A DNA stretch of 64,000 nucleotides, taken from Pedobacter miscanthi (lineage in GTDB: Bacteria > Bacteroidota > Bacteroidia > Sphingobacteriales > Sphingobacteriaceae). Shown here piece after piece: positions 17,322 to 24,352 of this stretch. The position numbers and the translations under genes were made by a program. Where the stretch lies: contig NZ_QNQU01000016.1 in NCBI RefSeq assembly GCF_003315595.1, positions 62,001 to 126,000 on the forward strand, written 5' to 3'. Every line of letters starts with the position of its first letter. The first letter of the stretch is position 1. The notes under the pieces are model-generated. The model was not told the DNA's origin. It ran no database searches and saw only the letters and a list, made by a program, of their open reading frames with translations.

Positions 17322-18314
17322 ATGAAAAAACGTTACAAAGTAATTATTGGTCTTTCGGCATTCATTGTTGCAGCTTATTTATTGGGGCCAAAACCCAAAA
17401 AACCGGTGTTTAATGAGGAACTCACAAAAGTCCCCGATCTGGAAGACCTTGATCATTATGTGGCCAGTATAGAATCTATGCACAAAATAAAGCCCGGCAA
17501 TGAGGCCGAAATTGTGTGGGCCGACAGCATCCATCAGCAAACAGAATACGCCATTGTTTATTTACATGGTTTTTCGGCATCAAAAACAGAAGGTAACCCG
17601 GTACATATCAATTTAGCTAAAGCGCTACATGCCAATTTATACCTCGCGCGTTTAGCCGATCACGGGATAGATACCCTGGCACCCATGCAATATTTCACGG
17701 CCGACCGCCTTTGGGAAACCAGCAAACAGGCCTATGCCATTGGTAAAAAACTGGGCAAAAAAGTAATTTTAGTGGGTACTTCTACCGGTGGAACAGTGGC
17801 TTTAAAATTAGCGGCAACCTATCCAGAAATTAATAGTTTGATTTTAATGTCGCCAAATGTGGCTATAAATGATAAAAATGCCTGGCTTTTAAATAACCCA
17901 TGGGGTTTACAGATTGCCCGCAGGGTAGTAGGCGGCGACGAACGCAAAGTAGACGACCGTACCGACGAATACAAAAAATACTGGTACACCAATTACCGGC
18001 TCGAATCGTTGGTTGAGTTGGAAGAATTTATCGAAAGCAGTATGCTCAAACCCACTTTTCAAAAAGTTAAGCAACCTGTGCTACTCCTCTATTATTATAA
18101 AAATGAACTGGAACAGGATCCGGTTGTTAAGGTAGATGCCATGCTGAAAATGTATGATGAACTGGGTACACCGGCTAGCTTAAAACAAAAAATAGCCATC
18201 CCAAATGCAGGTAACCACGTAATGGGATCATATATTACTTCTAAAGATTTACCGGGTGTAGAAAAGGCGATTGAGAGTTTTGTAGGAAGTATGTTGAAGG
18301 TTCCGGTTCAATAA
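17322..18314 (+). CDS. Alpha/beta hydrolase, membrane-anchored or exported
   Basis: 330 residues. One N-terminal hydrophobic segment (residues 6-22) acts as anchor or signal. The hydrolase fold starts near residue 75: oxyanion-side LHGFSASKTEG, nucleophile elbow GTSTGG (serine at about 152), and the late histidine in AGNHVMGS. A carboxylesterase or lipase-like role is likely; substrate unknown. Followed by a family A repeat. Confidence 0.85.
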   Translation: MKKRYKVIIGLSAFIVAAYLLGPKPKKPVFNEELTKVPDLEDLDHYVASIESMHKIKPGNEAEIVWADSIHQQTEYAIVYLHGFSASKTEGNPVHINLAKALHANLYLARLADHGIDTLAPMQYFTADRLWETSKQAYAIGKKLGKKVILVGTSTGGTVALKLAATYPEINSLILMSPNVAINDKNAWLLNNPWGLQIARRVVGGDERKVDDRTDEYKKYWYTNYRLESLVELEEFIESSMLKPTFQKVKQPVLLLYYYKNELEQDPVVKVDAMLKMYDELGTPASLKQKIAIPNAGNHVMGSYITSKDLPGVEKAIESFVGSMLKVPVQ

Positions 18315-18317
18315 AAG

Positions 18318-18401
18318 CGTCATCTCGACCGGAGCATAGCGAAGTGGAGAGATCTATCTAGACAGATTTCTCGACTACGTTGCACTACGCTCGAAATGAC
18401 G
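18318..18401 (+). repeat. Palindromic intergenic repeat, family A
   Basis: CGTCATCTCGACCGGAG at the left, CTACGCTCGAAATGACG at the right. Confidence 0.85.
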
Positions 18402-18445
18402 ACAATCAGTATATTTTTACTAAAAATTAATCTAAACCCCGCTCC

Positions 18446-18766
18446 ATGAAAAACAAACCAATATTACAGGAAGTTTTATGGCTCTTAGGCTGTATGTCAT
18501 TTACAATACTTACCGGTTTTGCTTTATTTGGAAAAACCATCTTTAGCGAATCAATTGATCTAAATCTACATGATACTTATTTTGTTATTGCAAATCAGCA
18601 CTTTTTAATCTGGTTTTTTATTGTTTTTTCTTTTATACTCTATTTTATTAAAGAAAACAGGCATTCGTTCCATCGGAAATTGCCATTTGCTATCTTTTTA
18701 ACTTTAGGATTAGGCTTAAGTTCAGTAATTATTAAGGTAAGTCCTTTTTTTTTTTTTTACCTGTGA
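18446..18766 (+). CDS. Small membrane protein with cytochrome-oxidase-like HDTY word
   Basis: 106 residues with three membrane segments (about 10-30, 48-66, 78-95). Between the first two is DLNLHDTYFVIANQHFLIW, which resembles the HDTYYVVAHFHYV heme-ligand segment of heme-copper oxidase subunit I; the first His of HFH is Asn here, the second is kept. The C-terminus (PFFFFYL) is encoded by a run of 14 T (18745-18758). The stop TGA overlaps the next ATG (TGATG). One extra T would fuse both genes into about 170 codons. Function unknown. Confidence 0.6.
   Translation: MKNKPILQEVLWLLGCMSFTILTGFALFGKTIFSESIDLNLHDTYFVIANQHFLIWFFIVFSFILYFIKENRHSFHRKLPFAIFLTLGLGLSSVIIKVSPFFFFYL
18745..18758 (+). other. 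Homopolymer tract T14 inside coding sequence
   Basis: Fourteen consecutive T, the sort of run where replication or sequencing slips. Adding one T joins the flanking ORFs in frame. Confidence 0.9.
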
Positions 18767-18957
18767 TGAGCAAAAATGAATGGAAAGTTTATCCTCCGTT
18801 ATCCGTTCAGAATATACCTACGGATATTCTGCCAAAGGATACATCGCTTACTATTTTCTTAACGCCCATCAATTTTCTCATCTTATTTCAGATTATAGTT
18901 ATCGCGTTAATGTTATTTGCGGCCTATAAATTTGGAAAACGCAAAGTTTTACAATAG
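18766..18957 (+). CDS. Small membrane protein with WxVYPPLS word
   Basis: 63 residues from the ATG at 18766 (a GTG one codon earlier is also in frame). It contains WKVYPPLSVQ, close to the GWTVYPPL loop of cytochrome oxidase subunit I, and one membrane span (about 37-57), ending KFGKRKVLQ. It overlaps the previous gene by one base, so it is translationally coupled or is the second half of a single gene broken in the T14 tract. Confidence 0.55.
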   Translation: MSKNEWKVYPPLSVQNIPTDILPKDTSLTIFLTPINFLILFQIIVIALMLFAAYKFGKRKVLQ

Positions 18958-19033
18958 AAATTTCAATTAAAACGATCATTCTCGGTCAGATAGGTATTGG
19001 GGCCACTACCATTAACAGACTTAATAAAAGGCT

Positions 19034-19134
19034 CGTCATTGCGAGGAGGAACGACGAAGCAATCTTACAACGATCGCTATAACCCATAGCTTTAAGATTG
19101 CTTCGCCGGCTGAAAAAGCCTTCTCGCAATGACG
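19034..19134. repeat. Palindromic intergenic repeat, family B
   Basis: Left end CGTCATTGCGAGGAGGAACG with GAAGCAATCTT, right end AAGATTGCTTCG ... TTCTCGCAATGACG: a long imperfect inverted repeat distinct from family A. Confidence 0.8.
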
Positions 19135-19225
19135 AATATGGCGGAATATCATTCCGAAATATTTCTTTTGTCATTAAATTGAGTTTTATTCAATAAATTA
19201 TTCCTCGAAATGATGGAAACCCAGA

Positions 19226-19270
19226 CTTACGAGGTTCCTCCCCCGCACTGCCCTTCTGAAACCTCGTAAG
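19226..19270. repeat. 11-bp inverted repeat downstream of ypdA
   Basis: CTTACGAGGTT at 19226-19236 pairs exactly with AACCTCGTAAG at 19260-19270, loop 23 nt. No T run, so only a weak terminator candidate. Confidence 0.5.
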
Positions 19271-19274
19271 ACAC

Positions 19275-20243
19275 CTAACTCAAAATATTCTTCACGATGG
19301 TTTCGGCGTGTACCCTCGAGTTTTCGATAAAAAGTTTGTGTGTATCTAAACCACCGCAAACCACTCCGGCTAGGTACAAACCTTTTACGTTGGTTTCCAT
19401 AGTTTCTTCGTTATAAACCGGGCATAACGTTTCGGGTAAGTCGATACCAAATTTTCTTAACATCGAAAAATCCGGCTGATAACCCGTCATGGCGATCACA
19501 AAATCATTTGGAATGGTTTTTATCCCTTCCGGGGTTTTAATATCCACTTCACCTTCTCTTATTTCAACAAGTTCCGAATTGAAAAGGGCAGTAACTTCGC
19601 CTTCTTTAATCCTGTTCTGTATATCGGGACGAACCCAGTATTTAACATGCGGACCAAGTTCGCCACTCCTCACCACCATGGTTACATTTGCCCCTTTGCG
19701 GTAAGTTTCTAATGCGGCATCAACACCCGAATTATTGGCGCCAACCACCACTACATTCTGGAAAGCATATAAATGTGGATCTTTATAATAGTGTGTTACT
19801 TTTGGTAAATCTTCTCCCGGAACATTCATTAGCAAAGGCACATCATAAAAACCTGTGGCCACAATCACATTACCGGCCGTATAATTGGTTTTAGAAGTAT
19901 TAATTTCAAAAACACCCTCATCATTCTTAACCACCTGTTGCACCCGTTCGAAAAGCTTGATATTTAAATCAAATTTTTCGGCCACACGGCGATAATATTC
20001 TACGGCTTCGTTACGGTTGGGTTTGGGGCTGATGGTTACAAAAGGCACTCCCCCAATTTCCAACTTTTGCGAAGTAGAAAAGAAAGTCATAAATACCGGG
20101 TAGTTGAACAAACTATTTACTAATGCACCTTTTTCTATAATCACATAGCTAAGGTTTGCCTTTTGAGCTTCAATTGCACAGGCCATCCCTATGGGGCCGG
20201 CACCTATAATTAATACGTCGAAGTGATTTTGATTTTCAGACAT
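19275..20243 (-). CDS. ypdA: YpdA-type bacillithiol disulfide reductase (FAD/NADPH)
   Basis: 322 residues. N-terminal FAD-binding GAGPIGMACAIEA (about 14-26) and a second Rossmann motif VVVGANNSGVDAALE (about 165-179) for NADPH; no CxxC pair, as expected for YpdA rather than thioredoxin reductase. Known members reduce oxidised bacillithiol. The presence of bshA in this window (38215) supports that role. It lies downstream of the MBL-rhodanese gene on the same strand, separated by a family A repeat. Confidence 0.88.
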   Translation of the reverse strand: MSENQNHFDVLIIGAGPIGMACAIEAQKANLSYVIIEKGALVNSLFNYPVFMTFFSTSQKLEIGGVPFVTISPKPNRNEAVEYYRRVAEKFDLNIKLFERVQQVVKNDEGVFEINTSKTNYTAGNVIVATGFYDVPLLMNVPGEDLPKVTHYYKDPHLYAFQNVVVVGANNSGVDAALETYRKGANVTMVVRSGELGPHVKYWVRPDIQNRIKEGEVTALFNSELVEIREGEVDIKTPEGIKTIPNDFVIAMTGYQPDFSMLRKFGIDLPETLCPVYNEETMETNVKGLYLAGVVCGGLDTHKLFIENSRVHAETIVKNILS

Positions 20244-20264
20244 CTAGATGTTTTAAAAGATGAT

Positions 20265-20338
20265 CGTCATCTCGATCGGATCAGAGAGACCTGTCTCGAT
20301 AGATTTCTCGACTACGTTGCACTTCGCTCGAAAGGACG
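20265..20338 (+). repeat. Palindromic intergenic repeat, family A
   Basis: CGTCATCTCGATCGGA ... CTTCGCTCGAAAGGACG; fills the gap between ypdA and the MBL-rhodanese gene. Confidence 0.8.
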
Positions 20339-20352
20339 ATCCCTTGTAATTA

Positions 20353-21765
20353 TTAAACTTTCATTGCTTTACTTGGGCAGGCGAAATCGGTTCTTTTTAA
20401 ACCGGTATTTTTTATTGCACCATAACCACCGGCCACATCAATTACATTTTCTACTCCACGCGATTTTAAAATAGAGGCTGCAATCATCGATCGGTAACCA
20501 CCGGCACAATGAATATAATAGGTAGATTTTGGGTTGATTTCACCAGTCCACTCATTAATAAAATCCAATGGGCGACTAAGGGTAAATTCAAGGTGTTCTG
20601 ATTCGTATTCACCTGGTTTACGCACATCTAATGCAGTTATGTCTTCATTTGATGCAGCCTGTTCAAAAGCTTCTGCAGAAATAGACTCGATGGTATCGAT
20701 TTCTTTTCCCGTTGCTGTCCAGTTTTCGAAACCACCCTCCAGGTAACCAATGGTACTATCATAACCCACACGGGTTAAACGGGTAATGGTTTCTTCTTCT
20801 TTCCCCTGGTCAGTAATCAATAAAATCGGCTGTTGCAGATCGGTAATCAAAGCTCCAACCCATGGTGCAAACTGTCCGTTTAAACCAATATTGATCGAAT
20901 TTGGGATAAAACCTTTTGCAAAAACCTGCGGATCGCGGGTATCAAGCATAATGGCGCCGGTTTGGTTCGCCAGATCTTCAAACTGTTGTGGCGTTAAGGC
21001 ATTTAAACCTTTCTCGTAAACTTCATCAATGCTTTCTACCCCACCTTTATTAATGGCAGCATTTTTTGCAAAATATTGTGGCGGAGGCAAAATACCATCT
21101 GTTACTTCGGCAATAAACTGTTCTTTTGTTTCGGCCTTTAAAGCATAATTTACCTGTTTCTGGTGTCCAAGTGTATCAAAAGTTTCTTTACTCATGCTTT
21201 TACCACAGGCCGAACCCGCACCATGCGCAGGATAAACAATTACATCATCAGCCAAAGGCTTTATCTTTTCATTTAACGAATCGTAAAGCATTCCGGCTAA
21301 ATCATCCATGGTTAAATGGCCTTTTTGTGCTAAATCTGGTCGGCCTACATCACCGATAAATAAAGTATCGCCACTAAAAATGCAATGGTCTTTCCCATTT
21401 TCATCGGTTAACAGATAAGTTGTCGACTCTAAAGTATGGCCTGGTGTATGTAGTGCAGTTATGGTGAGCTTGCCGATTTTAAACTGCTCGCCATCTTTGG
21501 CGATATGCGATTTAAATTCAGTTTTGGCGGTTGGTCCATATATAATTTCCGCTCCAGATTTTTCTGCCAGATCAACATGGCCCGAAACAAAATCGGCATG
21601 AAAATGCGTTTCGAAAATATATTTAATGGTGGCGCCGGCTTTTTCAGCTTTTTTTAAGTAAGTAGCAACTTCTCTTAAAGGATCAATAATTGCAGCTTCG
21701 CCATCACTTTCGATGTAATAAGCGGCTTCTGCCAGGCAACCTGTATATATTTGTTCTATTTTCAT
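20353..21765 (-). CDS. MBL-fold persulfide dioxygenase-rhodanese fusion (CstB-like)
   Basis: 470 residues in three parts. Residues 1-235: metallo-beta-lactamase fold of the ETHE1 type with THFHADFVSGH (53-63), HTPGHTLES and GDTLFIGDVGRPDL. Residues about 260-350: a rhodanese domain (LDTRDPQVFAKGFI) whose active-site loop has no cysteine. Residues about 365-465: a second rhodanese with the loop IHCAGGYRSM, active Cys present. This is the CstB architecture, which oxidises persulfides (including bacillithiol persulfide in Staphylococcus) and makes thiosulfate. The neighbour ypdA and the organism's bshA agree with a sulfide/persulfide detoxification role. Confidence 0.88.
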   Translation of the reverse strand: MKIEQIYTGCLAEAAYYIESDGEAAIIDPLREVATYLKKAEKAGATIKYIFETHFHADFVSGHVDLAEKSGAEIIYGPTAKTEFKSHIAKDGEQFKIGKLTITALHTPGHTLESTTYLLTDENGKDHCIFSGDTLFIGDVGRPDLAQKGHLTMDDLAGMLYDSLNEKIKPLADDVIVYPAHGAGSACGKSMSKETFDTLGHQKQVNYALKAETKEQFIAEVTDGILPPPQYFAKNAAINKGGVESIDEVYEKGLNALTPQQFEDLANQTGAIMLDTRDPQVFAKGFIPNSINIGLNGQFAPWVGALITDLQQPILLITDQGKEEETITRLTRVGYDSTIGYLEGGFENWTATGKEIDTIESISAEAFEQAASNEDITALDVRKPGEYESEHLEFTLSRPLDFINEWTGEINPKSTYYIHCAGGYRSMIAASILKSRGVENVIDVAGGYGAIKNTGLKRTDFACPSKAMKV

Positions 21766-21923
21766 GTTTAATAAGTATCAAGTATGGAGAAATGAGTATC
21801 AAGACACAACCTTATGCCTTAAACCTTTCGCCTTACCCTTCTATAGCAAAAATAGGGCTAAATAGTTATAACCGAAATGATGTTAGTCATAATTGCAGAA
21901 GTTTTACTTAATATCTCGTGATT

Positions 21924-21956
21924 AGACCTCGCAGGTTTGGCAAACCTGCGAGGTCT
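21924..21956. repeat. Perfect 15-bp hairpin AGACCTCGCAGGTTT
   Basis: Arms at 21924-21938 and 21942-21956 with a 3-nt loop. The same CCTCGCAGG core forms the asparaginase terminator at 22113-22150. Confidence 0.8.
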
Positions 21957-22006
21957 GGGGGAAACTTAAAAACAAAATGCGCAAACTGTCAACCGCCAAC
22001 TGATTC

Positions 22007-22110
22007 GGGCGTTCCCCTAAAGGGTCGGGCTTTTCAGGGCTGCGCTTCGCTCCGGTACCGATGAAGGATCGGCACTAAACCCTTACAATCCCTAACGCAA
22101 AACCCACCGT
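22007..22110 (-). repeat. Dispersed 110-bp repeat, copy 2 (inverted)
   Basis: Reverse complement of 8228-8351 with about a dozen differences, lacking the small internal hairpin of copy 1. Confidence 0.85.
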
Positions 22111-22112
22111 AT

Positions 22113-22150
22113 AAAAAAAACCTCGCAGGTTTTAAAAACCTGCGAGGTTT
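22113..22150 (-). terminator. Rho-independent terminator of ansA
   Basis: On the minus strand AAACCTCGCAGGTTT pairs with AAACCTGCGAGGTTT around a short loop and runs into eight T. It lies 7 nt after the stop of ansA. Confidence 0.85.
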
Positions 22151-22156
22151 GCTACA

Positions 22157-23176
22157 CTAATCCTTCGTCAATTCGCCTCTCAGTGGCTCTTCCATCAGTT
22201 TACGGCTTTCCTCAATTGATAAGCCCAGTCCCATTACGAACATCAGTTTGGTTACGGTAGCTTCGAAAGTTAAATCATAACCGCTTAAAACGCCCATTTT
22301 TAACAGCTCCCTACTGGTTTCGTAACGGCCCAATTGTACAGAACCTTTTTTACACTGAGAAATATCGATAATGATTTTTCCGTTTAAAATGGCCTGGCGC
22401 AAACTATCTATAAACCATTCGGCAGTACTGGTATTGCCTGAGCCAAAGGTTTCTAAAATAATGGCATCAACTTTCGAATCAGTAATGGCCTGAACGGCCT
22501 GTGGTGTAATACCCGGATATAATTTTAACACACCGATGTTCGAATTAAAATTGGTATGTAATTTCAATTTGCCGCCGGTTGCTTTTAAGATATAATTTCG
22601 GTGGAATTGCAAGTGAACTCCGGCTTCGGCAAGTACGGGGTAATTTGGTGAGCGGAAAGCCTCAAACTTTTCGCTATTGTATTTAATAGATCGGTTTCCC
22701 CTGAATAATTGTGCATCAAAATAAATGGAAACCTCAGGAAATAATGCTTTGCCATCTTCTTTGGTGGCGGCAATTTCTAATGCGGTAATTAAATTTTCTT
22801 TTGCATCTGTCCTGATTTCGCCAATAGGCAGTTGCGATCCGGTTAAAACAACCGGTTTATCGAGGTTTTCGAGCATAAAACTCAATGCCGAAGCGGTAAA
22901 GGCCATGGTATCCGATCCGTGAAGGATCACAAATCCATCGTATTGGTCATATTTATGGTAAACCAATTCGGCCAGTGTTTTCCATATTTCAGGATCCATA
23001 TTGGATGAATCCAGCACCGGATTAAAAGAATGTACATCTAACTGATAATCTAAACGGCCCAGTTCGGGTACGTTTTCTTTGATCTGCTCGAAATCAAACG
23101 GAACCAACATTCCGTTTGTAGGGTCGTTAACCATACCGATGGTACCACCGGTATAGATAATAAGTATTTTGGTCAT
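22157..23176 (-). CDS. ansA: Type I (cytosolic-type) asparaginase
   Basis: 339 residues, no signal peptide. Hydrolyses L-asparagine to aspartate and ammonia. Both catalytic segments are present: IYTGGTIGMV (nucleophilic Thr at about residue 9) and LHGSDTMAFTASALSFM (Thr-Asp pair at about 87-88). DAIILETFGSGN marks the C-terminal domain. Single gene with its own terminator. Confidence 0.93.
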   Translation of the reverse strand: MTKILIIYTGGTIGMVNDPTNGMLVPFDFEQIKENVPELGRLDYQLDVHSFNPVLDSSNMDPEIWKTLAELVYHKYDQYDGFVILHGSDTMAFTASALSFMLENLDKPVVLTGSQLPIGEIRTDAKENLITALEIAATKEDGKALFPEVSIYFDAQLFRGNRSIKYNSEKFEAFRSPNYPVLAEAGVHLQFHRNYILKATGGKLKLHTNFNSNIGVLKLYPGITPQAVQAITDSKVDAIILETFGSGNTSTAEWFIDSLRQAILNGKIIIDISQCKKGSVQLGRYETSRELLKMGVLSGYDLTFEATVTKLMFVMGLGLSIEESRKLMEEPLRGELTKD

Positions 23177-23359
23177 TTGGTTTAGTGAAGGTTGCTCACC
23201 ACAAAGAAACTAAAAATTTAGAAATGATCGGGAATGATTTTCAAAATAGCAATAAAAAAGCTAAAAAACGTTAATATTTTACCAAAATAATAAAATTATA
23301 GGCTATATTTTGAAATAATAGAAATCAACAATATCATTATCCTGCATTAGAAATACCTC

Positions 23360-23401
23360 AGCAGATTTCTCCATTACGCTACGCTCCAGTCGAAATGACG
23401 A
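23360..23401 (+). repeat. Family A repeat, right half only
   Basis: Only the AGATTTCTCC ... CCAGTCGAAATGACG arm remains. Confidence 0.65.
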
Positions 23402-23430
23402 CAGACCTAAACCCGATTAAGGATTCAATC

Positions 23431-24198
23431 CTAAACTCCAAAAATCTTTTTCGAATTTTCAGTGGTTACATTTGCAATTTCTTCAACAGAAACACCATAA
23501 ATATCGGCCAGCTTCTGGGCGATGTAAACTAGGTAACTGCTCTCGTTCGGCTTGCCACGGAATGGAACAGGTGCTAAATAAGGCGAATCGGTTTCTAAAA
23601 CCAGGTTATTTAAAGGAATATCTGCCAATACCAGGTCCAAACCTGCTTTTTTATAGGTTACCACCCCGCCAATGCCCAAATAAAAATTTAGATCAATAGC
23701 CTGTTTGGCCTGAGCCAGGTTACCAGTAAAGCAATGGAATATACCACGTAGTTTTTCGTCGCGTTCACTTTCCAATACTTCAAAAACTTCATCAAAAGCC
23801 TCTCTACAGTGAATTACAATCGGCAAGCCCAAATCTTTTGCCCAGGTAATCTGTTGATGAAAGGCATCCTGCTGAATGGCCAATGTAGTTTTATCCCAAT
23901 ACAGATCAATCCCGATTTCGCCAATGGCATAAATTTTCCGTCCGGCAATACTTTTGTAGATCTCGTCTAGCAGCGTCAGATAATCTTCTTTTACGTCGCA
24001 GGGATGCAAACCGGCCATTGCAAAACAGTTTTGAGGATATTTCGCCACCAGGTCATCAATCATCACAATTGATTTTACATCAACATTGGGCAAAAACAAA
24101 CGGTTCACGTCACTTTCAAAACAGCGCTCCATTAACTGCGCCTGTTTTTCGGCATCCTGCTCGTAATATAAATGGGTATGGGTATCGGTGAAAATCAT
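23431..24198 (-). CDS. TatD-family metal-dependent deoxyribonuclease
   Basis: 255 residues, full length. TIM-barrel amidohydrolase with all metal ligands visible: FTDTHTHLYY (His pair), GEIGIDLYW (Glu), VIHCREAF (His), FHCFTGN (His) and ETDSPYLAPVP (Asp). TatD enzymes are 3'-5' DNases; some act on D-amino-acyl or RNA substrates. It lies 80 nt downstream... of nothing transcribed with it but follows uvrA on the same strand in reverse order (uvrA ends at 24279, TatD starts at 24198). Confidence 0.92.
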   Translation of the reverse strand: MIFTDTHTHLYYEQDAEKQAQLMERCFESDVNRLFLPNVDVKSIVMIDDLVAKYPQNCFAMAGLHPCDVKEDYLTLLDEIYKSIAGRKIYAIGEIGIDLYWDKTTLAIQQDAFHQQITWAKDLGLPIVIHCREAFDEVFEVLESERDEKLRGIFHCFTGNLAQAKQAIDLNFYLGIGGVVTYKKAGLDLVLADIPLNNLVLETDSPYLAPVPFRGKPNESSYLVYIAQKLADIYGVSVEEIANVTTENSKKIFGV

Positions 24199-24242
24199 TT
24201 TTTATGGAAAATGTAAAATGGATAATGGATTAGACAATTAAA

Positions 24243-24352
24243 CCTCCGACTTCGGTCTTTCGGACCTCCGACTTCAAACTACTTTTTCTTTTTAGCTGTG
24301 CTTTTCTTAGGCGTTTTAACTTCTGACTCCAGACTTCTGACCTCGGACTTTC
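24243..24352. repeat. Degenerate GACTTC/CGGACCTCCGAC stutter repeat crossing the uvrA stop
   Basis: CCTCCGACTTCGG and CGGACCTCCGACTTC at 24243-24276 lie outside uvrA; CTTCTGACTCCAGACTTCTGAC at 24320-24341 lies inside its last codons. A relative occurs at 2497-2527 (GTCGAAGGTCCGGAGTCCG). Confidence 0.6.
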
